Positions 22,330-34,699 of a DNA stretch of 64,000 nucleotides are shown here, piece by piece (position 1 is the first letter of the stretch; every line of letters starts with the position of its first letter). The notes under the pieces are model-generated. The model saw only the letters and a program-made list of their open reading frames with translations. It did no database searches and was not told the origin of the DNA. A program made the translations under genes and the position numbers. The DNA is taken from NCBI GenBank assembly GCA_947311845.1, contig CAMZMU010000027.1, positions 72,892,184 to 72,956,183 on the forward strand, written 5' to 3'. The DNA comes from Poa pratensis. Lineage: Eukaryota > Streptophyta > Magnoliopsida > Poales > Poaceae.

Positions 22330-22605
22330 CATCCTCGACGATTTGGTCTCTAGATTTGTGATCGTTGATGGATTAATGGGCCGAGAAAAGCCCAATTTAC
22401 CGGGACTTTTAGCGGAAAACATTGCGCGATTTGGTCTGTAGATTTGTGATCGTTGATGGCTTAATGGGCCGAGAAAAGCCCAAGTTACCGGGACTTTTAG
22501 CGGAAAACGTTGCGCGAGAAGTAGATGATGGCTTAATGGGCCGAGAAAAGCCCAAGTTACTAGGACTTTTAGCGGAAAACGTTGCGCTTTGGTCTCTAGA
22601 TTAAA
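22330..22605. repeat. Left subterminal repeats of large CACTA
   Basis: A unit containing TTAATGGGCCGAGAAAAGCC and CGGGACTTTTAGCGGAAAAC is repeated three times in tandem with small changes, as in CACTA subterminal regions. Confidence 0.85.
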
Positions 22606-22634
22606 TTACACGCTTGAGGAGGGATAGGTCGCGT

Positions 22635-23255
22635 GTGAGGTGGGAATCGAACCAAACACCTCCTCCTCGATGGTGTACAGGATGGCCGCTAGGCTACAAA
22701 ACGACTTGTGATTTCAATGCTACACGCACTATATTAATATTTGATTATCTCGGCGAGATAAAATCGGGCTCATTTTAGCATTACTTTTTTTTCTCTGTGA
22801 ATTGTGTGTATGTAACGCTTCCATGTAGAGGCATCATTTTTCTGTAGCGATAATAATCAAAATAAATAGTGGCAGAGGTGCGGATCAAACCGTAGACCTC
22901 CTCCTCCCGGGTGTACATGTTTTTCACCAGACTACAGAACAACTTGTGATTTCAAACTACACGTACTGTATAAATATATTAATTAACTCGGCGAGATATA
23001 ATCGCGTCCATTTTATCATTACTTTTTTTCTCTGCGAATTGTGTGCATGTGACGCTTCCATGTAAAACCCACGCATCATTTTTCTGTAGCGATAATAATT
23101 CGCTGCGAATTGTGTGCATGTGACCCTTCCATGTAGACCCCACATGTCATTCTCTATAGAGGTAATAATCAAAATAAATAGGGGCAGCAGCAGAGGTGGG
23201 ATTCGAACCGTACACCTGCCGTGCGCAGCAAATGATGCCAACCACGAGGCCAAAC
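22635..23255 (-). repeat. Three tRNA-like modules in a tandem array
   Basis: Three related blocks (22635-22700, 22874-22936, 23192-23252) read on the minus strand like the promoter part of a tRNA. Blocks 1 and 3 have a perfect B box (GGTTCGATTCC, GGTTCGAATCC) and block 2 has GGTTTGATCCG. Block 1 has an A-box-like TAGCCTAGCGG 32 bp upstream. Between them lies a repeated AT-rich spacer with CTCGGCGAGAT. No full cloverleaf is evident, so these are tRNA-derived or SINE-like and not tRNA genes. Confidence 0.6.
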
Positions 23256-24054
23256 AAACTTTCTTGTAATTTCATCATACGAACGCTATTAGGAGCTTTT
23301 TCTGTCTGATGCGGAGAACTATTTTTTCTTTTTAGCAGGAAGTGAGAGAAGAAAAAAATATCAAGCCTAACTATTTTTCGTTCTGAATCCTCCTAAGTTC
23401 AGGTACAGTTCGTGTGTGAGGCCACCAACATTTGGTTTTCATGTTTAAGTTCAGATCCTTGCTCCTCTTGAGTGATGAACTAATGCGTATAAATGAAAAG
23501 AGTAATTAAGATGGGAAAAGAGAACTTTCAGGTTGTCTAATTCAGAGTAGGGTTGTTTTTCGACAACAATCATATATCATCTCTTCTCAGATTTCAGCTA
23601 CTTCTTATCTAGTTTGTTCCCTGAAGGTGTTCATCACATAATCAGTTAACTAGACGAAATAAGTAACCAAACCTGTAACTTTCAGCAAGAAAGTAAGAGA
23701 TACAGTACAGAGTTCAGTTTGAGCAAGAGATAGCAGTGGATCATCCGTTCTTGCAGTTTTGTAGCCTGAGTGCTGTACTTAAATTAATCCATGTACATGC
23801 ACGTCTTGAACAAGGTGTCCTGAATCTCTTATTCTAGCAGGTACCAATATGTTAATTTGTCAGTGCAGCTCTGACCGGCATGTTTACCTCTTCTGAAAAT
23901 CCATGTCCTGTTGTGCAGCCAAACTGAACCATCTATTTCGAATTTCAACAACAACAGAAAGATGAGAGTGCTCTGAGTATTACTTGTAGTTCAATGCCTT
24001 TGTTCAGGTTCTTTACGAGAAGAACTAGCAAGATCTGCAAGAACCATCTCGAGG
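23256..24054. other. CACTA interior, no recognised feature
   Basis: AT-rich sequence between the tRNA-like array and the gene fragment. Short exon-like stretches around 23950-24050 are possible. Nothing is firmly supported. Confidence 0.3.
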
Positions 24055-24210
24055 TCGACGTTCGGGGAGGTGCGGCTCGGCATGCCCGTGCTCCAGCACG
24101 CCATCCAGCGGGTGGTTGGGCTGTCGAGCGGGTTCAACGTGTTGGACCTCTTCCCACGGCTCAGACCGCCATGCTCGATTCGCCTCCGTACGACCCCCCT
24201 ACCTCTACGT
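24055..24210 (+). pseudogene. Possible cytochrome P450 fragment
   Basis: A GC-rich piece encodes RLGMPVLQHAIQRVVGLSSG followed by FNVLDLFPRLRPP. The GF..xDLFP pattern after a helix resembles the region between helices F and G of CYP71-clan P450s, membrane-bound haem monooxygenases. No haem-binding cysteine or other P450 motif is present, so this is a guess. GC content contrasts with its surroundings, which suits a captured exon. Confidence 0.35.
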
Positions 24211-24329
24211 CCACTCTACCGTGATCCGCGTGATCCTACGGTCCTAAAGGGCAAGGTTTGACGCGCCAAGGGAGGTTGATCCGACGACCACGAGCGGGCC
24301 ACACAGTCGGACTTCTGTCGAACACCTTG

Positions 24330-26475
24330 GAGGCGCGCTCTGGACACGCTGATAGTGGCATTCACATGTTCCGGACGGTTTCAAATGAATTAGGAAACAA
24401 AAATTATATGGTTGTGCGCCAAATAGAATGCACTACAACTTTTTAGTTATATGTTTGCGCTAGTTTTGAACTTGCTCTGTTGAGTTTTTGTGAAAAAGAG
24501 ATCTTGTTTGGTTCAAAATTACATTGCCAAGTTGGAGTCATGATTTTTTTTAAATGTGAAACCTTGTCAACTAAGTCAACATCGTGGGAAATTGCAATAT
24601 ACAAGCGTGTGAATTTTTTTGGATCATTTGGACATGGGATGCTATGGTTTAGGCCATACCCTAGCACATTCAAGCCGAAAGCCATACTTCTTGTACCTCG
24701 TAGCTCATTTTTTAGAAAGGTTTTTTACAAAAATTTCCAAAGCCATGTTTGTTATTTTTTTAGGTGGTAGGTCACCCAAGAGGACTCCACGCGAAGGTTT
24801 CCCATTTTTTTGATTTTTTTTTTGATTTAGTTGTGCCTCACCCTAGCCGTAAACCATGACCTAAATCCTGACCCCGAACCTAAACCTAACCATATCTCCG
24901 TTCCAACAAAAAGCACCAAATATCTCTACAGAATTTACATATTGTTGATCTAAAGGTGATTTTTTCAAAAAATCATGTGCAAAATTTATGGCACTTGTAG
25001 TTCAAATCAGACCTACTTCGAACGAAATCGGCGTGAACTTCTGTAATGTATAAGAGATACCTAGGAATGTTTTTGAATCCAAACCCAGGGTCACATGTGC
25101 TTATAATATGATACATTATTTTTTATACCTTTGGGTATTCCGCATTCGGGGGCCCGTTTTGGTAGATGCTTCAAAAAAAGGCAGTTTCGGCACTAAAACA
25201 ATGAAAAATGGGGTTTTCGTGCAAAAAACACATCTTTATACCTATGTTAACATTGTGGGGAATTGCATTCTACACGCATGTGCAAAGTTTTGAATCATTT
25301 GGACATGGGATGCTATGTTTAGGTCATACCCTAGCTCATTCGAGTCGAAAGTCATACTTCTTTGTACCTCGTAGCTCATTTTTAGAAGGGTTTTCACAAA
25401 AACTCCCATACCCATGTTTGTTATTTTTTTCTAGGTCGTAGGTCACACAAGAGAACTCCACGTGAAGGTTTCCAATTTTTTTGATTTTTTTGAATTAGTT
25501 GTGCCTCACCCTAGCCGTAAACCATGATCGTAAACCCTGAACCCAAACCTAAAACTAACCATATCTCCATTCCAACAAAAAGCAGCAAATATCTCTACGT
25601 AATGTACATATTGTTGATTTAAAAGTGATTTTTAAAAAAATTCACGAGCGAAAATTAGGACACTTGTAGTTCAAATCGGACCCACTTCCGGCGGAATCGG
25701 CATGAACTTATGTAATACATAAGAGATACCTACGGATGTTTTTGATTTCAAACCCAGGGTCACATGTGCTTATAATATGGTACATTATTTTTTCTACCTT
25801 TGGGTATTCCGCTTTTTGGGTGCCGTTTTAGTAGGTGCTTCACAAAAAAAGACAGTTTCGATACTAAAAAATAAAAAATGATTTTTGAGTGCAAAAAACC
25901 ACATCTTTCTACCTATGTCAACATTGTGGGCAAAACCATTATACACGCGTGTGCAAAATTTTGTATCATTTAGACATGGGATGCCATGGTTTAAGCCATA
26001 CCCTAGCTCATTCAAGTAGAAAGTCAACATCGTTGTACCTCGTAGCTCATTTTTTAGAAGGGTTTTCACAAAAATTTCAGTCCACCATGTTCGTTATTTT
26101 TTCTAGGCGGTAGGTCGCATAAGAGGACGCCACGCTAAGGTTTCCCATTTTTTTGGTTATTTAACTTAGAAATAAAGTTAAATTCGTGTGAGTCGTCTCT
26201 CGAACCAATAAGAAGGCACAAACACTCTCCCCACGGATCACCCCATTAAAACCGATCTGAACGGTCCAAACGCTGCCAATCTAACGGCTCTCACTTGCTG
26301 AACGCACCAGACGTGAAAATTTTGGTGCCACCACACCGCGGGCTATCTGCGCGCGTTACCTGTCCAAAATTTCGCTTCTCGCTCACCAGCGGGGCTATCG
26401 TGATTTTCGCCAAGTCCTGCTGGCCTCCTCAAACCTAATCACTCTCCCCATCTCCCCCCTGCGCTACCCACCTTG
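24330..26475. repeat. Repeat block 1: three 0.67-kb units
   Basis: Each unit contains ATTTGGACATGGGATGC and CATACCCTAGC, then CCTCGTAGCTCATTTTT. Anchor positions are about 24578, 25250 and 25920, a spacing of about 671 bp. The three units differ from each other but match the units of block 2 one for one. About 300 bp of other sequence (26165-26475) ends the block. Confidence 0.85.
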
Positions 26476-28090
26476 AAGGTGCGCTCTGGACACGCCGACA
26501 GTGGCATTCGCATGTTCCGGACGGTTTCAAATGAATTAGGAAACAAAAATTATATGGTTGTGCGCCAAATAGAATGCACTACAACTTTTTAGTTATATGT
26601 TTGCGCTAGTTTTGAACTTGCTCTGTTGAGTTTTTGTGAAAAAGAGATCTTGTTTGGTTCAAAATTACATTGCCAAGTTGGAGTCATGATTTTTAAAAAA
26701 TGTGAAACCTTGTCAACTAAGTCAACATCGTGGGAAATTGCAATATACAAGCGTGTGCAAAATTTTGGTTCATTTGGACATGGGATGCTATGGTTAGGCC
26801 ATACCCTAGCTCATTCGAGCCGAAAGCCATACTTCTTGTACCTCGTAGCTCATTTTTAGAAAGGTTTTTTTACAAAAACTTCCATAGCCATGTTTGTTAA
26901 TTTTTTTAGGTGGTAGGTCACCCAAGAGGACTCCACGCGAAGGTTTCCCATTTTTTTTGATTTTTTTTTGAATTAGTTGTGCCTCACCCTAGCCGTAAAC
27001 CATGACCTAAATCCTGACCCCGAACCAAAACCTAACCATATCTCCGTTCCAACAAAAATCACCAAAGATCTCTACAGAATTTACATATTGTTGATCTAAA
27101 GGTGATTTTTTCAAAAAATCATGAGCAAAATTTATGGCACTTGTAGTTCAAATCAGACCTACTTTGAACGAAATCGGCGTGAAATTCTATAATGTATAAG
27201 AGATACCTAGGAATGTTTTTTAATCCAAACCCAGGGTCACATGAGCTTATAATAAGGTACATTATTTTTTATACCTTTGGGTATTCCGCTTTCAGGGGCC
27301 CGTTTTGGTAGATGCTTTACAAAAAAGGGAGTTTCGGCACTAAAACAATGAAAAATGGGGTTTTCGTGCAAAAAAACACATCTTTATACCTATGTCAACA
27401 TTGTGGGGAATTGCATTCTACACGCATGTGCAAATTTTTGAATCATTTGGACATGGTATGCTATGTTTAGGTCATACCCTAGCTCATTCGAGTCGAAAGT
27501 CATACTTGTTTGTACCTCGTAGCTCATTTTTAGAAGGGTTTTCACAAAAACTCCCATACCCATGTTTGTTATTTTTTTCTAGGTGGTAGGTCACACAAGA
27601 GAACTCCACGCGAAGGTTTCCATTTTTTTTGATTTTTTTTTGAATTGGTTGTGCCTCACCCTAGCCGTAAACCATGATCGTAAACCCTGAACCCGAACCT
27701 AAAACTAACCATATCTCCGTTCCAACAAAAAGCAGCAAAGATCTCTACATAATGTACATATTGTTGATTTAAAAGTGATTTTTAAAAAAATTCACGAGCG
27801 AAAATTAGGACACTTGTAGTTCAAATCGAGCCCACTTCCGGCGAAATTGGCTTGAACTTCTGTAATACATAAGAGATACCTACGGATGTTTTTGATTTCA
27901 AACCCAGGGTCACATGTGCTTATAATATGGTACATTATTTTTTCTACCTTTGGGTATTCTGCTTTTGGGGTGCCGTTTTAGTACGTGCTTCACAAAAAAA
28001 GATAGTTTCGATACTAAAAAAAAAAAAAATGATTTTTGAGTGCAAAAAACCACATCTTTCTACCTATGTCAACATTGTGGGCAAAACCAC
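26476..28090. repeat. Repeat block 2: duplication of block 1
   Basis: Anchors at about 26725, 27398 and 28071 repeat the order of the three unit types in block 1 with higher identity between blocks than within them. The block starts at GGTGCGCTCTGGACACGC, as block 1 does near 24331. The third unit is cut at 28090 by element C. Confidence 0.85.
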
Positions 28091-29669
28091 ATCTATAATT
28101 TCTGATGTTCCATGCTTATATTATGCCAATTGCTACATGTTTTACATACACTTTATATCATTTTTATGCATTTTCTGGGACTAACCTATTAACAAGATGC
28201 CAAAGTGCCAGTTCATGTTTTCTGCTGTTTTTGGTTTCAGAAAAGTTGTTCTGGAAATATTCTCGGAATTGGACGAAACAAAAGCCAAAGTCCCTATTTT
28301 TCTGACACGTACACGGAGTCCGAAGGAGAGACGAAGGGGGGGCCATGGGCCGCCCTCACCAGGTGGTGGCGCGGTCCCACCCTCTGCCGCGCCGCCACAT
28401 GGTGAGGATGCCACGGGCCTCCACCGACGCCGCCCCTTCGCCTATATATTCATCTATTCGGGAAAATTCTAAACACCCGAGTCATATTCCACGAAAAGTT
28501 CCAGAGCCGCCGCCGCCGTCAACCCTAACTCGGGAGGGTTTGAAGCTCTTCCCGGCACCCTGTCGGAGAGGGGAATCATCACCGGAGGGCTCTACATCGC
28601 CATGCCTGCCTCCGGAGTGATGTGTGAGTAGTTCATCTTTGGACTATGGGTCCATAGCAGTAGCTAGATGGTTGTCTTCTCCTCTTGTGCCATCATGTTT
28701 AGATCTTGTGAGCTGCCTATCATGATCAAGATCATATTATTGTAATGCTACATGCTGTGTTTGCTGGGATCCGATGAATATTGATACTATGTCAAGTTGA
28801 ATACTGAATATTATGTCTATGTCTTTTATGATCTTGCATGCTCTCCGTTGCTTGTTGATACTCTGGCCAAGTGGATGCTTGTGACTCCAAGAGGGAGTAT
28901 TTATGCTAGATAGTGGGTTCAGTCTCCATTTAATCTGGGGGAGTGACAGCAACCCCTAAGGTTGTGGATGTGCTAATGCTTCTAGGGGTAACCTAATGAT
29001 GCTTTGTCTAAGGATGAATGTGTTGTTTACATTATGCACTTTACTTAATGCAATTGTCTGTTGCTTGCAATTAATACCAGAAGGGGTACGGATGTTAACC
29101 TGAAGGTGACTATTTAGGCACAGATGCATGCTGGATAGTGGTCTGTGTACTTTGTCGTAATTCCCAAATGAATCTCATAGTAGACACCACAACTTTCACA
29201 TGCATGTTATGCACTTGTCAATATTGTCAATTGCCCAGCTGTAATTTTTTACCCAACATGTTAGTTATTTATTATGGAGAGACACCATTAGTGAACTGTG
29301 GACCCTGGTCCATTCTTTTACATCTGAAATACAACCTACTGCAATCATTGTTCTTTTTCATTCTCTGCAAACAAACATCATTTTCCACACTATACGTTTA
29401 ATCCTTGTTTTCAGCAAGCCGGTGATATTGACAACCTCACTGTTAAGTTGGGGCAAAGTAGCTTGATTGTGTTGTGCAGGTTTCACGTTGGCACCGGAAT
29501 CCCTGGTGTTGCGCCGCACTACACTCCTTCACCAACAACCTTTAGAAGTGACTTTGATCTCCTACTGGTTCGATTAAACCTTGGTTTCATACTGAGGGAA
29601 AACTTGCTGCTGCACTCATCATACCTTCCTCTTGGGGTTCCCAACGAACGTGAGACTTTCACGTCATCA
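28091..29669 (+). repeat. 5' LTR of element C (outer end missing)
   Basis: Aligns with 34717 onward in the 3' LTR but lacks the first 17 bases. Ends ACGTCATCA at 29669. Confidence 0.88.
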
Positions 29670-29680
29670 AGCACATTTTC

Positions 29681-29698
29681 TGGCGCCGTTGCCGGGGA
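29681..29698 (+). other. Primer binding site of element C
   Basis: TGGCGCCGTTGCCGGGGA, complementary to the 3' end of plant tRNA-Asp, eleven bases after the LTR. Confidence 0.88.
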
Positions 29699-29861
29699 GA
29701 TCAAGCCTTCTGTTAGGGGAGTCTCTCACTTCCAATCTCTTTACTTTGTTATTGTCTTGCTTAGTTTATTTTTATTTTGTCTTGTTTGCTCTCTTTATAA
29801 AAAAAAAAATTAGTTACTTGTTTTTATTTTGTTATTTCGGCCTAGTGTTCTTTTTGCTAAA

Positions 29862-30539
29862 ATGAGTACTCCTGAGAACACCAAGTTGTGTGACTTCACT
29901 AGCTCAAATAATAATGATTTCATATGCACTCCTATTGCTCCACCTGCTTCTAAAGCAGACTTTTATGAAATTAAACCTGCTCTATTAAATCTTGTTATGA
30001 AAGAGCAATTTTCTGGTGTTAGTACTGATGATGCTGCTGCCCATCTTAATAATTTTGTTGAACTTTGTGAGATGCAAAAGTATAAGGATATAGATGGGGA
30101 TATTATAAAACTGAAATTATTTCCTTTCTCTTTGAGAGGAAGAGCTAAAGAATGGTTGCTATCTTTGCCTAGAAATAGTATTGATTCATGGACTAAATGC
30201 AAAGATGCTTTCATTGGAAAATATTATCCTCCTGCTAAGATTATATCCTTGAGAAGTAGCATTATGAATTTCAAGCAATTTGATAATGAACATGTTGCCC
30301 AAGCATGGGAAAGAATGAAATCATTGGTAAAGAATTGTCCCACCCATGGACTGACTGCTTGGATGATCATCCAAACCTTTTATGCAGGACTAAATTTTTC
30401 TTCGAGGAACTTGTTGGATTCGGCGGCTGGAGGGACCTTCATGTCCATCACTTTGGGTGCTGCAACAAAGCTTCTTGATGATATGATGTTAACTATTCTA
30501 AGTGGCATACCGAAAGGACTCCTCAAGGTAAGAAGGTAA
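29862..30539 (+). pseudogene. gag: Element C gag (capsid)
   Basis: The frame begins MSTPENTKLC at the first good ATG, downstream of the primer binding site. It shows the retrotransposon gag domain: LKLFPFSLRGRAKEWLLSLP, then SWTKCKDAFIGKYYPPAKI and QAWERMKSLVKNCPTHG. After about residue 205 the frame shifts (DDMMLTILSGIPKG), and the continuation lies in another frame from about 30530 (GKKVNSVEETSSLSDKIDV) to 30805. That part has an asparagine-rich stretch. Confidence 0.82.
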
Positions 30540-30805
30540 ATTCTGTTGAAGAAACCTCTTCTTTGAGTGATAAGATTGATGTTATTATGTCTATGCTTGT
30601 GAATGGTAAATCTCATGTTGATCCAAATAATGTTCCTTTAGCTTCATTGGTTGCTCAAGAAGAGCATGTTGATGTGAACTTCATTAAAAATAACAACTTC
30701 AACAACAATGCTTATAGGAATAATTTTGGTAACAACAATTATAAGCCTTATCCTGCTAATAGTGGCAATGGTTATTTAATTCTCATGGTAGAAATGGATT
30801 GCTAG
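30540..30805 (+). pseudogene. Element C gag, continuation after frameshift
   Basis: Contains SSLSDKIDVIMSMLVNG and an asparagine-rich segment (NNNFNNNAYRNNFGNNNYK) that in gag proteins often lies near the nucleic-acid-binding end. No CCHC knuckle is seen here. A frame break near 30770 leads to the next segment. Confidence 0.65.
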
Positions 30806-30815
30806 TGAGGAAAGG

Positions 30816-31304
30816 ATGCTAGAAATTGAGAGGGCTACTAAGAACTTTATGCAATCACAATATGAGCAAAATCAATTGTTTACTAAAACTATGAATGAAC
30901 AATCTGCTATGTTGAAAAATATAGGACACCAACTCGAAAATTTGAATAGGGAGATTTCTGGTTTGCAAACTAAGATTTCCACTGCTGAAAACCGTATTTC
31001 ATCCATGTCTGAAGCACAATCTTCTTTAATTAATAAAATGGCAGCAAACCAAACTCTTGATAGTAATACTTTTGCTACTGCCAATGCTATCCAAGTTAAA
31101 ATTGACAACAATATTAGGATGTTGGCTGAGTTGCATGCTAGGTGGGAAAGAGAGGATAAAATTGAAAAAGAGAATAGTATAGCTAGAGTTTGTACTATTA
31201 CCACCACTAGTAATGCTAATGTTTCACATGCTAGTAAGCCTCCTACTATCAATGGTAACATAATTGGTGTTGGCAATGTTTCTACTACCCTGCAAAACGT
31301 TTAA
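30816..31304 (+). CDS. Element C coiled-coil segment of gag-protease
   Basis: 162 codons predicted to be mostly helical, with heptad-like spacing in MLKNIGHQLENLNREISGL and following residues. It lies between the gag and protease frames and is probably the linker of the original gag-protease polyprotein. The stop at 31302-31304 is directly followed by the protease frame, which is also open upstream of 31307, so a small indel is the likely cause of the split. Confidence 0.6.
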   Translation: MLEIERATKNFMQSQYEQNQLFTKTMNEQSAMLKNIGHQLENLNREISGLQTKISTAENRISSMSEAQSSLINKMAANQTLDSNTFATANAIQVKIDNNIRMLAELHARWEREDKIEKENSIARVCTITTTSNANVSHASKPPTINGNIIGVGNVSTTLQNV

Positions 31305-31306
31305 AA

Positions 31307-32035
31307 TTGCCCAAAACCACTGAAACTGTTCCTGATAAGAGTGCTGAAATTTTTCGAAATATGGGAGACAATGGTTCCTTTGCCATTGATCATAATGATT
31401 TTGATTTTGATGATTGCAATATTTCTGAAGTAATTATGTTCTTGCAAAAGCTAGCTAGAAGTCCTAATGCTAGTGCTATTAATATGGCTTTCACAAAACA
31501 TATTACAAATGCTCTCATACAAGCTAGGGAAGAGAAACTAAAACATGAAGCTTCTATCCCTAGGAAGTTAGAAGATGGTTGGGAGCCCATCATTAAGATG
31601 AAGGTGAATGATTTTGATTGTAATGCTTTATGTGATCTTGGTGCTAGCATTTCTGTTATGCCTAAGAAACTTTATGATATGCTTGATTTGCCACCTTTGG
31701 AACATTGTTATTTGGATGTTTATCTTGCTGATAATGCTATGAAGAAACCTTTGGGGAGAGTTGATGATGTTCTTATTATGGTTAACAATAACCTTGTCCC
31801 CGTTGATTTTGTTGTTATGGACATCGAATGCAATGCATCTTGTCCTATTGTTTTGGGAAGACCTTTTCTTAGAACTGTTGGTGCCATTATTGATATGAAA
31901 GAAGGAAATATAAGGTACCAATTCCCACTCAAGAAAGGTATGGAACACTTCCCTAGAAAGAGAATGAAGTTGCCTTTTGATTCTATTATTAGAACAAGTT
32001 ATGATTTGGATGCTTCTTCACTTGGAAACACTTGA
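31307..32035 (+). CDS. Element C aspartic protease
   Basis: An open frame of 242 codons with the retropepsin active site CDLGASISVMPKKLYDML (Asp at about residue 111) and the second conserved block CPIVLGRPFLRTVGAIIDM. It would process the gag-protease polyprotein. The frame is intact from about residue 1 to the stop. No RT follows, and the rest of the element is non-coding. The listed start is only the first ATG-like codon of the frame; the natural protein probably began in gag. Confidence 0.8.
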   Translation: MPKTTETVPDKSAEIFRNMGDNGSFAIDHNDFDFDDCNISEVIMFLQKLARSPNASAINMAFTKHITNALIQAREEKLKHEASIPRKLEDGWEPIIKMKVNDFDCNALCDLGASISVMPKKLYDMLDLPPLEHCYLDVYLADNAMKKPLGRVDDVLIMVNNNLVPVDFVVMDIECNASCPIVLGRPFLRTVGAIIDMKEGNIRYQFPLKKGMEHFPRKRMKLPFDSIIRTSYDLDASSLGNT

Positions 32036-34699
32036 TTTTCACTTTCTGCGCCTAGCTGAAAGGCGTTAAAGAAAAGCGCTTATGGGAGACAACCCATGTT
32101 TTTATTTCTGCAATTTTTCTTTTTTCTTTGAGTCAAGGAGCTTGCTTACTTCTGTAACAACTCCTTTGTATCTTTATTTTATTGCATTGTTGTGCCAAGT
32201 AAAGCCTCTAATAGAAAGTTGATGCTAGATTTGGATTTCTGCGCAGAGACAGATTTTTGCTGTCCACCGTTTTGAGCTGTATGCACTCCAGAAAAATCAA
32301 AAATTCTGAAAAATTCAGGCGTGATCCTCATATATGTACGCAACTTTCATTATTTGACTTTTCATCTGAGCAACTTAAGTGCCTCGAAAAAATTCGTCTT
32401 TCCAGACTGTTCTGTTTTTGACAGATTCTGCCTTTTGATTTGCATTCTCTCTTTTACTGTGTTTGAGTGGATTTCTTTGCTCCACAAAATATCAGTGGCT
32501 GTAGCTAATGTCCAGAAGTGTTGGAGATGATTGTGTCATCACAGAACATGTGAATTTTTGATTATGCACTAACCCTCTAATGAGAATTACTCTGAGTTTG
32601 GTGTGAAGGAAGTTTTCAAGGATCAAGAGAGGAGGATGATATGATATGATCAAGAAGAGTGAAAAGCCTAAGCTTGGGGATGCCCCCGTGGTGCATCCAA
32701 GCATATTTCAAGAAGACTCAAGCGTCTAAGCTTGGGGATGCCCAAGGCATCCCCTTCTTCATCAACAACTTATCAGGTCATCTCTAGTGAAACTATATTT
32801 TAATTCTTTCACATCTTATGTGCTTTACTTGGAGCGTCTGTGTGCTTTTATTTTTGCTTTGTTTTCTGAATAATTGGATCCTAGCATTCTTGTGTGGGAG
32901 AGAGACACGCTCCGCTTTTTCATGTGAATACTCATATTCTTCACTTATATTTGTTGAGTATTCTTAACTAGCTACTGCAATGCTTTTAGCTCCTGTTTTT
33001 CATGCATCTCTTGTTCAGAGCTGTTAGTTCTTGTAGAGAAGTACTCTCTTGTTTCATTGTGTATTATTTGGAGAGTTTTGTGTTGAAATAAGTTGATTGG
33101 TGTTTGGTTGGAAACAGAAAATGCTACATGTGGTAGATGGTATATTGAAAAGACATACTCATTCTTGTAGATCATTGTCTTGGATAATTTGATGCTTTGC
33201 AATTGTTTTGAGCTCTCAAGTAGATCATGTTTAAGCTCTTGCATCATGTAGTTAAAGCCTATTAGTGGAGAACTACCGTAGAGCTTGTTGAGACTTGGTT
33301 TGCATGTTTGATATCTCTAAGGTCTAGATATTTTCTGGTAAAGTGTTTGAACAACAAGGAGACAGTGTAGAGTCTTATAATGCTTGCAATATGTTTTTAT
33401 GTAAGTCTTGCTGTACCGGTTGATATCCTGTGTTTGCTTCAAACAACCTTGCTAGCCTAAACTCTGTACTGAGAGGGAATGCTTCTCGTGCATCCAAACC
33501 TTGAGCCAAAACCCATGCCATTTGTGTCCACCATAACTACCTATTATGTGGTATTTCCTGCCATTCCAAGTAAATACTTCATGTGCTACCTTTAAACTAT
33601 TCAAAACTTTATTACTCCTTATTTGTGTCAATGTTTTATAGCTCATGAGGAAGTATGTGGCGTTTACTCTATCACCTTGTCATTTACTCATGACAGACTT
33701 TCACCAATGGACTAGTGGCATATACATCCGCTTATCCAATAACTTTGCAAAAAGAGCTGGCAAATGGGGTGCCCAGTCCCAATTAATTACAACTTTAACC
33801 ACTTGATTCTCTTCACATGTTTGCCAATGATTTATCAAAAGCAAATTTCCAAAATGTTAAACTTTATCAAATAGGCACTCCTCCATGGTATGTGATTGTT
33901 GGAAGGCACCCGAGGATTCGGTTAGCCATGGCTTGTGTAAGCAAAGGTTGGGAGGAGTGTCATACCAATTTATAAATATGCATGTGTAAACAAAAGAGAA
34001 GAGGGATGATCTACCCTTGGGTAGAAATAACGTCCTTCATGGGAGCCGCTCTTGAAAGTCTGGGTGATAAGGGGATAGAGTGCCCACTGCCATTCGTTGA
34101 CAACAACAAACACCTCTCAAAAACTTACTTTATGCTCTCTATATGATTTCAAAAACTTAAAAAGCTCTAGCACATGATTTAATCCCTGCTTCCCTCTGCG
34201 AAGGGCCTTTCTTTTACTTTATGTTGAGTCAGTTTACCTACTCCTTTCTATCTCAGAAGCAAACACTTGTGTCAACTTTGTGTGCATCAATTCTTATATG
34301 CTTACTTATTGCACTTGTTATATTACTTTGTGTTGACAATATCCATGAGATATACATGTTGAAAGTTGAAAGCAATTGCTGAAACTTAAATCTTCCTATG
34401 TGTTGCTTCAATGCCTTTATTTAGAATCTATTGCTTTATGAGTTAACTCTTATGCAAAGCTTTTTGATGCTTGTCTTGAAAGTACTATTCATGAAAAGTT
34501 TTTGCTTATATGATTCAGTTGTTTACTCTTTATCTATTTGTTAGCAAACTATAGACCATTGCCTTGAGTCACTTCATTCATGACATGAGCCTTGCAATAT
34601 TATTTGATCAAGATTGTGTGAAGCATGTCTCCTCAGAAATTATTTTGTTGTTATCGTTTTACCTACTCGAGGACGAGTAGAACTAAGCTTGGGGATGCT
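32036..34699 (+). other. Element C 3' non-coding region
   Basis: AT-rich, no coding frame. Contains the motif AAAGAAAAGCGCTTATGGGA just after protease and three copies of an AAGCTTGGGGATGC polypurine motif (about 32670, 32729 and 34685). The part 33430-34160 is homologous to 42700-43450 in B and 46260-47000 in D, so all three elements share this 3' region. Confidence 0.75.
34685..34699 (+). other. Polypurine tract of element C
   Basis: AAGCTTGGGGATGCT directly before the 3' LTR; plus-strand DNA priming site. Confidence 0.7.

Noticed and set aside
22635..23255. Real tRNA genes
   Set aside because: The A and B boxes are recognisable but I cannot form acceptor and anticodon stems, and block 2 has a damaged B box.
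24330..28090. A CRISPR array or simple satellite
   Set aside because: The units are about 0.67 kb with no short spacers, in a plant transposon context.
28105..28620. Frames in the LTR of element C
   Set aside because: They are present in both LTRs, in several frames, and are best read as LTR sequence.
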